A stretch of 64,000 nucleotides of DNA from assembly GCF_038024855.1 (NCBI RefSeq), contig NZ_CP139089.1:62001-126000 (forward strand), in the 5' to 3' direction. This DNA comes from Methylocella tundrae (GTDB lineage: Bacteria > Pseudomonadota > Alphaproteobacteria > Rhizobiales > Beijerinckiaceae). Below, piece by piece: positions 53,234 to 61,978 of the stretch. Every line of letters begins with the position of its first letter. The first letter of the stretch is position 1. A model generated the notes under the pieces. That model was not told the DNA's origin, searched no databases, and worked only from the letters and a program-made list of their open reading frames with translations. The position numbers and the translations under genes are program-made.

Positions 53234-53565
53234 ATCAAATGGCGATAGAAAGTCTGGCTGCGCTGGCTCAAGCGACGCGCCTTGATGTGTTTCGCCTTCT
53301 TGTGAAGCATGAACCGGCGGGCCTTTCCGCCGGCGACATCGCTCACCGTCTCGGCGCGCCGCATAATACGCTGTCGGCGCATTTCGCGGTTCTCTCGCGC
53401 GCCGGACTGATTCGCCGCGAACGCCAGAGCCGCTCGATCATCTATCGCGCCGATCTTGGCGCGATTCAGCGGCTTGTGGCCTTTCTCGTCGAGGATTGCT
53501 GCGGGGCAAGGGCGGAAAGCTGCGCTCCGTTGCTGGCCGACCTTGTTTGCTGTCCCAAGGAGTGA
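53227..53565 (+). CDS. arsR: ArsR-family arsenic-responsive repressor
   Basis: A 112-residue winged-helix repressor (AALAQATRLDVFRLLVKHEP, then the recognition helix AHRLGAPHNTLSAHFAVLSR). Near the C-terminus are paired cysteines (EDCCGARAESCAPLL and VCCPKE), a likely arsenite-sensing site. A second ATG at 53,242 could be the real start, since the first lies inside the operator-like repeat. It leads the ars operon (two arsenate reductases, acr3, arsH), and arsenite should relieve repression. Confidence 0.9.
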   Translation: MENQMAIESLAALAQATRLDVFRLLVKHEPAGLSAGDIAHRLGAPHNTLSAHFAVLSRAGLIRRERQSRSIIYRADLGAIQRLVAFLVEDCCGARAESCAPLLADLVCCPKE

Positions 53566-53571
53566 TCAGTC

Positions 53572-54099
53572 ATGAATGATCGCGTCTTCAACGTTCTATT
53601 TCTCTGCACCGGCAACAGCGCCCGCTCGATCATGGCGGAAGCGATCCTGAACAAGATCGGAGCAGGACGCTTTCGCGCTTTTTCAGCGGGCAGCCATCCG
53701 AAAGCTTCGGTCAATCCATTCGCCATCAGGACGCTCGAAAGCTTCGAAGTTCCGACGGCGGGCCTCCGCGCGAAAAGCTGGGAGGAATTCGCGCGGCCGG
53801 AGGCGCCTGCCCTCGATTTCGTCTTCACGGTTTGCGACAACGCCGCGGGCGAAACCTGTCCGGTTTGGCCGGGCCAGCCGATGACGGCGCATTGGGGCAT
53901 CGAAGATCCGGCCTCGGTCGAAGGAACCGACGTTCAAAAGGAGGCGGCGTTCGACATGGCCTATTCCTATCTGCAGCGCCGGATTTCCCTGTTCATCGCT
54001 CTGCCTTTCAAGAGCCTCGACAAATTGACGCTGAGCGGCCGTTTGCAGGACATTGGCCGGACCGAAGGCGCAACCAGCAGACGGCAGGGAGCGGCGTGA
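53572..54099 (+). CDS. arsC: arsenate reductase, low-molecular-weight phosphatase type
   Basis: A 175-residue member of the LMW protein-tyrosine-phosphatase family. The phosphate loop LFLCTGNSARSIMAE (CX5RS) is at residues 9-24 and the later DFVFTVCDNAAGETCPVWPG holds further cysteines used in thioredoxin-coupled reduction. It converts arsenate to arsenite in the cytoplasm. It starts six bases after arsR and its stop overlaps a possible GTG start of the next gene. Confidence 0.92.
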   Translation: MNDRVFNVLFLCTGNSARSIMAEAILNKIGAGRFRAFSAGSHPKASVNPFAIRTLESFEVPTAGLRAKSWEEFARPEAPALDFVFTVCDNAAGETCPVWPGQPMTAHWGIEDPASVEGTDVQKEAAFDMAYSYLQRRISLFIALPFKSLDKLTLSGRLQDIGRTEGATSRRQGAA

Positions 54100-54104
54100 C
54101 GGCG

Positions 54105-54530
54105 ATGGATGTGATCATCTACCACAACCCGAAATGCGGCACTTCGCGCAATGTGCTGGGCCTCATCCGCAACGCGGGGGTTGAGCCGCATGTCATCGAA
54201 TATCTCAAAACGCCCCCGACGCGCGCGATGGTGAGGCAGCTCGCGGCGCGCGCGGGCCAGCCGCTGCGCGCTCTGTTGCGAGAGAAGGAGGCGGCTTTTC
54301 GTGAACTGAAGCTCGATGATCCTGCGCTTCCCGACGAGGCCTTGCTCGACGCGATAGAAAAGCATCCGGTTTTGCTTAACCGGCCGATCGTCATATCGCC
54401 GAAGGGCGTCAAGCTCTGCCGCCCCTCCGAGCTCGTGCTCGATCTTCTGCCGGCGCAGCAGGGCGAGTTCTTCAAGGAAGACGGCGAGCGCGTCGTCGAC
54501 GAACATGGCCGCCATGTCGCGAGCGCCTGA
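54105..54530 (+). CDS. arsC: arsenate reductase, glutaredoxin-dependent (thioredoxin-fold) type
   Basis: A 141-residue ArsC of the E. coli R773 type. The catalytic cysteine is in YHNPKCGTSRNVL near residue 12, and the three conserved arginines are in the expected regions (RPIVISPKGVKLCRP). It uses glutaredoxin rather than thioredoxin, so it is unrelated in fold to the reductase just upstream. A GTG at 54,096 that overlaps the previous stop is an alternative start. Function: arsenate to arsenite, passed to Acr3. Confidence 0.92.
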   Translation: MDVIIYHNPKCGTSRNVLGLIRNAGVEPHVIEYLKTPPTRAMVRQLAARAGQPLRALLREKEAAFRELKLDDPALPDEALLDAIEKHPVLLNRPIVISPKGVKLCRPSELVLDLLPAQQGEFFKEDGERVVDEHGRHVASA

Positions 54531-54586
54531 CCTTATGTCAGCTCGAAGCGTCGCGACAGCGCTTGGTGAAACCGAAAGAATTTGAA

Positions 54587-55642
54587 ATGTCCTTCTTTGA
54601 ACGCACCCTTTCTTTGTGGGTCTGCGCCTGCATCGGCGCGGGCGTCGTCCTCGGCAAACTGAGCCCGGGGTTTTTTCACGCCGTGGGGGTGATGGAGCTC
54701 GCGAGAGTCAATCTGCCTGTCGCGGCGCTGATCTGGCTGATGATCGTTCCGATGCTGCTTAAAATCGATTTTGCGGCGCTCGGCGCGGTGCGTCGGCATT
54801 GGCGCGGCATGGGCGTAACGCTGTTCATCAATTGGGCGGTAAAGCCGTTTTCGATGGCGGCGCTCGGCTGGCTGTTCATCGGCCATATATTTCGCCCCTT
54901 TCTGCCAGCCGATCAGATCGCGTCCTATATCGCGGGGCTGATCCTTCTTGCCGCCGCGCCCTGTACCGCGATGGTCTTTGTCTGGTCGAATCTGATCAGG
55001 GGCGAGCCGCATTTCACCTTGAGTCAGGTGGCGCTGAATGACGTCATCATGGTCGTCGCTTTCGCGCCTCTGGTAGGCCTGCTGCTCGGTCTGTCGGCGA
55101 TCGCCGTTCCCTGGGATACGCTCGCCCTTTCAGTCGGCCTTTATATTGTGATTCCGGTCATAGCGGCGCAGATGGCGCGGCGCGCACTGTTGCGGCGCGG
55201 CGGCCTCTCGGCGCTCGCACGTGTTCTGGCGCTGCTGCAGCCGCTCTCGCTCGCCGCGCTGCTCGCGACCCTTGTCCTGCTTTTCGGGTTTCAGGGTGAG
55301 CAAATCGTCGCAGAGCCGCTGATTATTCTCATGCTCGCGGCGCCGATCCTGGTGCAGGTCTATTTCAACGCCGGCTTCGCCTATCTCCTGAACCGGCTCG
55401 CCGGGGAGCCGCATTGCGTCGCCGGCCCTTCCGCCATGATCGGCGCCAGCAATTTCTTCGAGCTTGCCGTTGCGGCCGCCATCAGCCTGTTCGGCTTTCA
55501 TTCGGGCGCCGCGCTGGCGACCGTCGTCGGCGTGCTGATCGAAGTTCCGGCGATGTTGTCGCTCGTCTTTATCGTCAACGCCAGCCGCGGCTGGTACGAG
55601 CTTGGCGCGACGCCAAAAGGAGAGATTGAACGCATTGGATAA
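54587..55642 (+). CDS. acr3: arsenite efflux transporter Acr3
   Basis: A 351-residue membrane protein from [20 protein letters not shown], with about ten helices. The conserved cysteine motif [12 protein letters not shown] is at about residues 126-137, and NASRGW is near the end. Acr3 exports arsenite (and antimonite) using the proton gradient. In the ars operon the two reductases upstream supply its substrate. Its stop overlaps the start region of arsH. Confidence 0.93.
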   Translation: MSFFERTLSLWVCACIGAGVVLGKLSPGFFHAVGVMELARVNLPVAALIWLMIVPMLLKIDFAALGAVRRHWRGMGVTLFINWAVKPFSMAALGWLFIGHIFRPFLPADQIASYIAGLILLAAAPCTAMVFVWSNLIRGEPHFTLSQVALNDVIMVVAFAPLVGLLLGLSAIAVPWDTLALSVGLYIVIPVIAAQMARRALLRRGGLSALARVLALLQPLSLAALLATLVLLFGFQGEQIVAEPLIILMLAAPILVQVYFNAGFAYLLNRLAGEPHCVAGPSAMIGASNFFELAVAAAISLFGFHSGAALATVVGVLIEVPAMLSLVFIVNASRGWYELGATPKGEIERIG

Positions 55643-56342
55643 CTTACCCAACATTACGCCCTCTGCGTTCGAGGCTCCCGACACGGATTGCCTCCTGCCG
55701 CGGCTCGAGACGCGGCCGCCGCGTATTCTTTTGCTTTATGGGTCGCTGCGGGAGCGGTCCTATAGCCGCTTTCTGACGCAGGAGGCGGAACGTCTTTTGC
55801 AAGCTTTCGGCGCCGAAACCCGCATCTATGATCCAGGCGGATTGCCTTTGCCGGACGATGCGCCGCAGACCCATCCGAAAGTGGTTGAGTTGCGCGAGCT
55901 TTCCGCCTGGTCGGAAGGGCAGGTCTGGTGCTCGCCGGAGCGGCACGGCGCCATGACGGCCGTCATGAAGGCGCAGATCGACTGGATTCCGCTCTCGATC
56001 GGCGCCGTGCGGCCGACCCAGGGCAAGACGCTGGCTCTGATGCAGGTGAGCGGGGGGTCGCAGTCCTTCAACGCGGTCAATCAGCTCCGCGTGCTCGGCC
56101 GCTGGATGCGGATGATCACGATTCCGAATCAGTCCTCCGTCGCCAAGGCCTACGAGCAATTCGATGAAGCGGGCCGGATGCTCTCCTCGCCCTATTATGA
56201 CCGCGTCGTCGACGTCATGGAGGAGCTGATCAAATTCACCCTTCTGACGCGCAACGTTTCATCCTACCTCACAAACCGCTACAGCGAGCGTAAGGAGGAG
56301 GCGGAAAAACTTTCCGCGCGTGTCAAACTCGGCGCGATCTGA
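55626..56342 (+). CDS. arsH: ArsH, NADPH-dependent FMN reductase-type resistance protein
   Basis: About 238 residues from a TTG at 55,626 that lies 17 bases before the acr3 stop, with GGAG close upstream; a second TTG at 55,635 has wider spacing from it. The flavodoxin-like core has [16 protein letters not shown] for the FMN phosphate and [20 protein letters not shown], a motif typical of ArsH. ArsH oxidises trivalent organoarsenicals or reduces quinones. Last gene of the ars operon. Confidence 0.92.
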   Translation: MNALDNLPNITPSAFEAPDTDCLLPRLETRPPRILLLYGSLRERSYSRFLTQEAERLLQAFGAETRIYDPGGLPLPDDAPQTHPKVVELRELSAWSEGQVWCSPERHGAMTAVMKAQIDWIPLSIGAVRPTQGKTLALMQVSGGSQSFNAVNQLRVLGRWMRMITIPNQSSVAKAYEQFDEAGRMLSSPYYDRVVDVMEELIKFTLLTRNVSSYLTNRYSERKEEAEKLSARVKLGAI

Positions 56343-56632
56343 CCGGCTCGGCCTTGACGCTCCGGCCAAACTGCTCTAATTGACGCCGCTTGTCGCGCCT
56401 CCGGGCGCGCAAACTTTGCGGCGGGCTCCGGCCCGCCCAAACGCACCCGCGGCGCTTCCTTCAGACCATTCCGAACCTCGCGGCGAACAGCCGGGCGTCC
56501 GAATGGCGAAGACAAGAGCCTGTCGGCCCGGTTGTGAAAGACCGGGCAGAGGAGGGCGCGTTCCTCCCCCTGTTGGCGGGAGGACGCGAGTTTTTGAGCG
56601 CCGCGCTTTTTCAAAAAGCGCTGGCGTTCGTG
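56343..56632. other. intergenic region upstream of rpsD
   Basis: About 290 bp between arsH and the rpsD leader. Several inverted segments occur (GCGCTTTTT/AAAAAGCGC at 56,604-56,621), which could terminate the ars transcript. The rpsD promoter should also be here. No gene supported. Confidence 0.4.
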
Positions 56633-56678
56633 CGCGTGTCCTCATTGCCAGCGCAATGATTTTTTAAGAGGACACGCG
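56633..56678 (+). promoter_or_regulatory. rpsD leader hairpin that buries the ribosome-binding site
   Basis: CGCGTGTCCTC (56,633-56,643) pairs perfectly over 11 bases with GAGGACACGCG (56,668-56,678), which contains the AGAGGA ribosome-binding site and ends one base before the rpsD ATG. The loop is 24 bases and AT-rich. Such a stem would block initiation until opened, which suggests translational control, perhaps by S4 itself. Confidence 0.7.
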
Positions 56679-57296
56679 ATGACAAAGCGCGCAGAAGCAA
56701 AATATAAAATCGACCGCCGTATGGGCCAGAACATCTGGGGCCGTCCGAAAAGCCCGGTCAACAGGCGCGAATATGGTCCCGGCCAGCATGGGCAGCGGCG
56801 CAAAGGCAAGCTCTCGGATTTCGGCACGCAGCTCAAAGCCAAGCAGAAGCTCAAGGGCTATTACGGCAATATTTCCGAGAAGCAGTTCCGCAAATATTAC
56901 GCCGAGGCGATCCGGCTGCGCGGCGACTCGGGCGACAATCTGATCGGCCTGCTCGAGCGCCGTCTCGATGCGGTGATCTATCGCGCGAAATTCGTACCGA
57001 CGGTTTTCTCCGCGCGCCAGTTCGTCAATCACGGCCACGTCAAGGTCAATGGCAAGCGCGTCAATATCGCTTCCTATCTCGTCAAGGTCGGCGATGTTGT
57101 CGAGATCAAGGAATCTTCACGTGAGATTCTGATCGTCCTCGAGGCGAAGCAACTCGCCGAACGCGATGTGCCGGACTATTACGAAGTCGACCACAATAAG
57201 ATGACCGCCAAGATGACGCGCATTCCGCTGCCGGCGGACGTGCCCTATCCGGTGCTGATGGAGCCAAATCTCGTCATCGAGTTCTATTCGCGCTAA
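56679..57296 (+). CDS. rpsD: 30S ribosomal protein S4
   Basis: A 205-residue S4 protein. It begins [20 protein letters not shown] and carries the S4 RNA-binding domain at about residues 94-155 ([20 protein letters not shown], then [20 protein letters not shown]). It binds 16S rRNA early in small-subunit assembly and in E. coli represses its own operon. Here it stands alone rather than in the alpha operon, as is usual in Hyphomicrobiales. Its ribosome-binding site is in a hairpin, and its stop codon is in a double-hairpin repeat. Confidence 0.98.
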   Translation: MTKRAEAKYKIDRRMGQNIWGRPKSPVNRREYGPGQHGQRRKGKLSDFGTQLKAKQKLKGYYGNISEKQFRKYYAEAIRLRGDSGDNLIGLLERRLDAVIYRAKFVPTVFSARQFVNHGHVKVNGKRVNIASYLVKVGDVVEIKESSREILIVLEAKQLAERDVPDYYEVDHNKMTAKMTRIPLPADVPYPVLMEPNLVIEFYSR

Positions 57297-57403
57297 AGCA
57301 TGACGCCGAAAATCTATAGGCTTTTCGGCCCCGTATCATGCGTTAAAACAAAAGCTTAAAAAGAGCAGGATGTGATTCCGTCTGAACGCATCCTGCTCTA
57401 AAG
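57293..57403. repeat. double-hairpin intergenic repeat, copy 4
   Basis: Starts CTAAAGCATGACGCCGAAAA, where TAA is the rpsD stop. The first hairpin closes with CTTTTCGG...ATCATGC. The second is AGAGCAGGATG with CATCCTGCTCT, ending near 57,400. Same plan as the copy at 42,307. Confidence 0.75.
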
Positions 57404-57476
57404 TGCGGACCGTCTCCGGGGAAAAGCGTGATTGAGTCCATTGGCGTCGATCACGCTTGAATTCCGCTTCGCACCC

Positions 57477-58325
57477 TCAAAACTTCTCGCCCTTCGCCCA
57501 GATTGCCGCGCTCAGCTCCGCCACGGGCGCCTGTGAACTGCGGCGCGTGCGCAGCATCACGAATTCAAGATCGCCAAGGATCGGCATGCCGTTGACCGGC
57601 GCCCGTTCGACGAGGCCTTTCGGAATCAGCTTTCGCGAATGCGCCATATAGCCTAGTCCGGCCTCTGTCGCGGCGACGAGGCCGCTGAGGCTGCCGCTCG
57701 TGCAGGCGATGCGCCAGGGCGCGCCGACCCGCTCCAGCGCGGCCAGCGCCATGAAGCGCGTGATGCTCGGTGGCGGATAAAGGATCAGCTGCACCTGATC
57801 GTTTGGCGTCGAGGGCGACTTCTCGGCGCCGACCCAGACGAGTTTGTCGCGCCAGATGAGGTCGCCGCGCTCTTCGCCCGGCCAGCGCTTGCAGAGCACG
57901 AGGTCGAGTTCGCCGGCGTCGAACCGGTTGATCAGCGTGTTGCTCAGCGCGATCGTGAATTCGAGATCGACGAGCGGATGGTTCTGGACGAATCCCGCCA
58001 GAATATCGGGCAGCCAGGACTGAACGAGATCCTCCGACGCGCCGAAGCGCAGGCGGCCGCGCAGTTTGGCTCCGCCAAAATAGCGCGTCGCTCTCTCATT
58101 CGTTTCAATAATGCTGCGGGCGAAAGCCACCATCGCCTCGCCTTCGACCGTCATGGTCACGGAGTGCGTATCGCGGATGAAAAGCCGGTGGCCGACCATT
58201 TTTTCGAGCTTGCGAACATGCTCGCTGACGGTTGGTTGGCCAAGGCCAAGGCGACGGCTCGCTTCGGAGAAGCTCGCGCCCTCCGCAATGACGAGAAAAG
58301 TCCGCAAACATACTGGATCAAGCAT
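57477..58325 (-). CDS. LysR-family regulator beside the oxalate genes
   Basis: A 282-residue regulator from MLDPVCLRTFLVIAEGASFS; an ATG seven codons upstream is possible. The winged helix-turn-helix is at about residues 2-60 (SFSEASRRLGLGQPTVSEHV), and a substrate-binding domain follows. It is divergent from the oxalate decarboxylase gene. A decayed copy of that gene's promoter starts just before the LysR start codon. Control of the oxalate genes is likely but inferred from position. Confidence 0.88.
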   Translation of the reverse strand: MLDPVCLRTFLVIAEGASFSEASRRLGLGQPTVSEHVRKLEKMVGHRLFIRDTHSVTMTVEGEAMVAFARSIIETNERATRYFGGAKLRGRLRFGASEDLVQSWLPDILAGFVQNHPLVDLEFTIALSNTLINRFDAGELDLVLCKRWPGEERGDLIWRDKLVWVGAEKSPSTPNDQVQLILYPPPSITRFMALAALERVGAPWRIACTSGSLSGLVAATEAGLGYMAHSRKLIPKGLVERAPVNGMPILGDLEFVMLRTRRSSQAPVAELSAAIWAKGEKF

Positions 58326-58327
58326 AA

Positions 58328-58520
58328 GGCTATCGGCAAAACCCATCGCACTTATCGCGATTATCCGCGTTCAGCTGCGCAACACAAACTGAATAATGGA
58401 TCGCCTTACACTGTGAAAGGCGAAACAAGAAGAGACAGGGGAGGACAGGATGATGTTACATCGGCAAGGCGATCGTCCTTCAGCCGGGGCGCGTCGGCGG
58501 CGTTCGCGCGCTTGGCAGTG
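58328..58520 (+). pseudogene. decayed duplicate of the oxalate decarboxylase promoter and gene start
   Basis: 58,328-58,449 aligns with 58,795-58,916, the leader of the decarboxylase gene. Both run 122 bp from GGCTAT to an ATG and share GCACTTATCGCGAT, CGTTCAGCT, ATAATG and AACAAGAA. After the ATG at 58,450 the similarity continues weakly into the Tat-signal region but meets a stop after 23 codons. It looks like an old tandem duplication now in decay. Confidence 0.6.
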
Positions 58521-58521
58521 A

Positions 58522-58767
58522 ATGAAGCCGCGCGCCATGATGATTTCCCGCAAGCTGACGTCAACGACGCATATTTTTATCGCCGCCTGCCAGTTCGTTT
58601 ACATTTATACGCCCGTGCATGAATGGCGATATGGATTGCCTGTCGTGCAATGCTTGACTTTTCCTCTGCTGTTGGCGACCGGGCTTTGGCTCTTCATCGG
58701 TCGGCGGCTGTATGGGGTCAGGCGGGCGCAGCGCCCGCCGTCGCCGCTCGGCGAGGCGAAGGGTTGA
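58522..58767 (+). CDS. possible small membrane protein
   Basis: An 81-residue frame between the two copies of the promoter region. The middle is protein-like and hydrophobic (STTHIFIAACQFVYIYTPVH, then FPLLLATGLWLFIGRRLYG), which suggests two helices. No clear ribosome-binding site; the last 15 residues look random. It may be a remnant left by the duplication. Confidence 0.35.
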   Translation: MKPRAMMISRKLTSTTHIFIAACQFVYIYTPVHEWRYGLPVVQCLTFPLLLATGLWLFIGRRLYGVRRAQRPPSPLGEAKG

Positions 58768-58794
58768 CGGCTCGCAGTCGCAGGTCTCGCGCCA

Positions 58795-58916
58795 GGCTAT
58801 CAGCAAACCCTATTGCACTTATCGCGATCGCCCCCGTTCAGCTCGTAAAAGCAATCTCCCATAATGAGCCAGTTGCAGTCTGAAAGCTTCAACAAGAAAA
58901 GACGAGGGAACAAAAA
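58795..58916 (+). promoter_or_regulatory. oxalate decarboxylase leader, intact copy
   Basis: The 122-bp leader ends at the start codon and carries AAAAGACGAGGGAACAAAA as its ribosome-binding region. ATTGCACTTATCGCGAT is the best conserved part between the two copies and has a LysR-like T-N11-A look, so it is the likely regulator site. Confidence 0.5.
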
Positions 58917-60125
58917 ATGACTTTATATTCGCGACGCAAGCTTCTTGCGACCGGCGCGGCCGGCGGCCTTGTAGCCGCGGCGGCCGCCACAGGAGCGTCG
59001 GCCGAAGACTATTCAGCCGCGGCCATGAGCGATCCGGGCCCGCATGACCCCGCCCAGGCGGCGACCAACCCTTATGACTGGCAGGGACTGCCGACCGATC
59101 ACGGCAATCTCGGCATGCTTCGGCATTCCTTCTCGCAGGTGCACAATCGCCATACCGACGCCGGCTGGGCGCGCGAGGTGACGGTCCGCAATTTCCCGAT
59201 CTCGAAAAACATGGCCGGCGTCAACATGCGCCTGCCCAAGGGCGCCGTCCGCGAATTGCATTGGCACGTGCCGGCCGAATGGGCCTTCGTGACCTATGGC
59301 GTCGGCCGGATCACCGCGGTGGATTCCGGCGCGCAACGTTTCGTCGCCGACGTCAAGGAAGGCGATCTCTGGTTCTTCCCCGGCGGCGTGCCGCATTCCA
59401 TTCAAGGTTTGGGGCCTGACGGATGCGAGTTCATTCTCGTGTTCAACGACGGCAATTTCTCGGAAGACAGCACCTTTCTGATTACCGACTGGTTCAATCA
59501 CACGCCAAAAGAGGTTCTCGCCAAGAACTTCGGCGTTCCAGCCTCGACCTTCGACAACACGACCAAAAAGGATCTCTGGATCTTCGGCGCCCCGGTGCCG
59601 GGCAGCCTTGCCGATGATCTCGCGCAGAGCCAGCAACCCTTCGTGACGAACCCCTATGCGTTTCCGCTGGGCGACCAGAAGCCGGTGTTCCAGTCGGCCG
59701 GCGGCTCTGTCCGCATCGCCGACGTAAACAACTTCCCCGCCACCACAATGTCGGCCGCGCTGGTCGAACTCGAGCCCGGCGGGCTGCGCGAACTGCACTG
59801 GCATCCGCTCTCCGACGAATGGCAATATTACATCAGCGGCACGGCGCGCATGGGCGTCTTCCATGGCGAAGGCCGCAATAATACGGTGGAGTTCCATCCG
59901 AGCGACGTCGGCTATGTGCCGCAGTCGATCGGCCATTATGTCCAGAACATCGGCAAGGACACGGTGCGCTTCCTCGAAGTGTTCACGACGCCGCAATACG
60001 CCGACGTCTCCCTGGCGTCGTGGATGAACAATGTGCCGCATGAGCTTGTCGCCGCCCATCTCAACATCGACGTGGCGACGCTGCAGAAACTGGCGCAGCG
60101 CAAGACGCCGGTTGTGCCGGTCTAG
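58917..60125 (+). CDS. oxdC: oxalate decarboxylase (bicupin), Tat-exported
   Basis: A 402-residue bicupin that splits oxalate into formate and CO2 with manganese. A Tat signal (SRRKLLATGAAGGLVAAAAA) directs it to the periplasm. Cupin 1 has RELHWHVPAEW and GGVPHSI as metal ligands; cupin 2 has RELHWHPLSDEW and QSIGHYV. The lid loop after cupin 1 reads FSEDSTFL, matching the SENS lid of OxdC, so decarboxylase rather than oxidase activity is favoured. An oxalate/formate exchanger gene follows. Confidence 0.93.
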   Translation: MTLYSRRKLLATGAAGGLVAAAAATGASAEDYSAAAMSDPGPHDPAQAATNPYDWQGLPTDHGNLGMLRHSFSQVHNRHTDAGWAREVTVRNFPISKNMAGVNMRLPKGAVRELHWHVPAEWAFVTYGVGRITAVDSGAQRFVADVKEGDLWFFPGGVPHSIQGLGPDGCEFILVFNDGNFSEDSTFLITDWFNHTPKEVLAKNFGVPASTFDNTTKKDLWIFGAPVPGSLADDLAQSQQPFVTNPYAFPLGDQKPVFQSAGGSVRIADVNNFPATTMSAALVELEPGGLRELHWHPLSDEWQYYISGTARMGVFHGEGRNNTVEFHPSDVGYVPQSIGHYVQNIGKDTVRFLEVFTTPQYADVSLASWMNNVPHELVAAHLNIDVATLQKLAQRKTPVVPV

Positions 60126-60260
60126 ACCATTCGCTACCATGCGTTAAAATTCGGACGCCAGGCTGAGATTGAGGCGGACTCGCAGGTCGCGAGCCCGCCC
60201 TTCTCTTACGATGCGCATCGACAGCGCAATAAAAGGCGCAAATGGTCAGGGAGGACCGAC

Positions 60261-61913
60261 GTGAGCACGACCTTGAATCTGGAACACGGCGTCGAAAAGG
60301 CCGGGTTTCTTTCGCGCGAAAACACTGTTGCCAAACCCGGCTTCAACCGGTGGCTCGTGCCACCCGCCGCTCTCGCCATTCATCTTTGCATCGGCATGGC
60401 CTATGGGCTCAGCGTGTTCTGGCTGCCGCTGTCGCGCGCGCTGGGGCATGACAAGTCGCTCGCCTGTCCCGACATGTCCGTCTTCAGCGCGTTGTTCACG
60501 ACGAGTTGCGACTGGCGCATCAGCGATCTCCTCGTCACCTTTGAAGTTGGGATTGTCGTTCTTGGCGTGTCCGCTGCTTTGTTCGGCGGCTGGCTCGAAC
60601 GCGCCGGGCCGCGCAAGGCGGGTCTCGCCGCCGCGATCTGCTGGGGCGGCGGCTTCCTGATCGGCGCTTACGCCGTCCATATCCACCAGCTCTGGCTTCT
60701 TTGGCTAGGCCTCGGCATCATCGGCGGAATTGGTCTTGGACTTGGCTATATTTCGCCGGTTTCCACTCTGATCAAATGGTTCCCGGACCGGCGCGGCATG
60801 GCGACCGGCATGGCCATCATGGGCTTTGGCGGCGGTGCGCTGATTGGTTCCCCGCTCGCCAACATTCTGATCAACCACTTCAAGTCGCCGACCGACGCCG
60901 GCGTCTGGCAGACCATGGCGGTGATGGGGGGCATCTATCTCGTCGCAATGCTGTGCGGCGCCTTCGGCTATCGCGTTCCGCCGAAAGACTGGCTGCCCGC
61001 GGGCTGGATCCCATCGCAGCATAAGAGCGCGCTTGTCACGAGCGGCAATGTCGATCTGAAGGACGCGCATAAGACGCCACAGTTCTGGCTCATCTGGGCG
61101 GTGCTCTGCCTCAACGTCTCGGCCGGCATCGGCGTTATTTCGATGGCGTCGCCGATGCTGCAGGAAATCTTCGCAGGCTCGCTCATCGGTCATCCCGACG
61201 TCGGATTCTCGGCTCTGGATACGGCGCAGAAAGCAGCCGTCGCGACGATCGCCGCCGGCTTCGTCGGGCTGTTATCTCTATTCAACATCGGCGGCCGTTT
61301 CGTCTGGGCCTCGCTCTCCGACAAGCTCGGGCGCAAGACGACTTATTTCACCTTTTTTGGTCTCGGCATCGTGCTTTACGCCTTGGCTCCCACTTTTGCG
61401 CATATGGGATCGAAGGCGCTTTTCGTTGCATCGATGTGCATCATCCTCTCGATGTATGGCGGCGGCTTTGCGACAGTGCCAGCCTATCTCGCGGATGTTT
61501 TTGGCACGCGGTTCGTTGGCGCCATCCACGGGCGTTTGCTGACCGCCTGGTCGACCGCCGGCATCGTCGGTCCGGTGGTGATCGGCTATATACGCGACGC
61601 GCAGATCGCCGCTGGAATCAACCGGGCGCTGGTCTATGACCGCACCATGTACATTCTGGCCGGTTTCCTGGCGGTCGGCCTCGTCTGCAACGCGCTGGTT
61701 CGTCCGGTGAAAGAAAAGTGGCTCATGAAGGACGAGCCGCTGGCGCATGGGGCGACGGCCGGCGGCGCCGTTGCGAAGGCAGGGCCGGGCGCTTCCGGCA
61801 TCGGCGTTGGGGGCTTCGGCGTGGCGACGGCGATCCCGTGGGCGCTGGTCGGACTTCCGATCCTCTGGGGCGTCTGGAAAGCGCTCGAAAGCGCCGCCAA
61901 AATGTTTCAGTAA
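60261..61913 (+). CDS. oxalate/formate antiporter family (OFA) MFS transporter
   Basis: A 550-residue MFS protein with about 12-14 helices. OFA marks include HLCIGMAYGLSVFWLPLSRA, GGIGLGLGYISPVSTLIKWF with PDRRGMATGMAIMGFGGGAL, and YGGGFATVPAYLADVFGTR. It is longer than OxlT because of an N-terminal extension, a loop between the halves and a Gly/Ala-rich C-terminus with an extra helix. Coupled to the decarboxylase upstream it would bring in oxalate and export formate. Confidence 0.9.
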   Translation: MSTTLNLEHGVEKAGFLSRENTVAKPGFNRWLVPPAALAIHLCIGMAYGLSVFWLPLSRALGHDKSLACPDMSVFSALFTTSCDWRISDLLVTFEVGIVVLGVSAALFGGWLERAGPRKAGLAAAICWGGGFLIGAYAVHIHQLWLLWLGLGIIGGIGLGLGYISPVSTLIKWFPDRRGMATGMAIMGFGGGALIGSPLANILINHFKSPTDAGVWQTMAVMGGIYLVAMLCGAFGYRVPPKDWLPAGWIPSQHKSALVTSGNVDLKDAHKTPQFWLIWAVLCLNVSAGIGVISMASPMLQEIFAGSLIGHPDVGFSALDTAQKAAVATIAAGFVGLLSLFNIGGRFVWASLSDKLGRKTTYFTFFGLGIVLYALAPTFAHMGSKALFVASMCIILSMYGGGFATVPAYLADVFGTRFVGAIHGRLLTAWSTAGIVGPVVIGYIRDAQIAAGINRALVYDRTMYILAGFLAVGLVCNALVRPVKEKWLMKDEPLAHGATAGGAVAKAGPGASGIGVGGFGVATAIPWALVGLPILWGVWKALESAAKMFQ

Positions 61914-61978
61914 GCCTGTCCGGGGAATGAGGGCTGGCGGTAAAATGCCAGTCCGTCTTCCTTGAAATTCAGCGGCGC

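Noticed and set aside
59013..60140. 375-codon open frame on the minus strand
   Set aside because: It is opposite the oxalate decarboxylase gene, with composition typical of a shadow frame.
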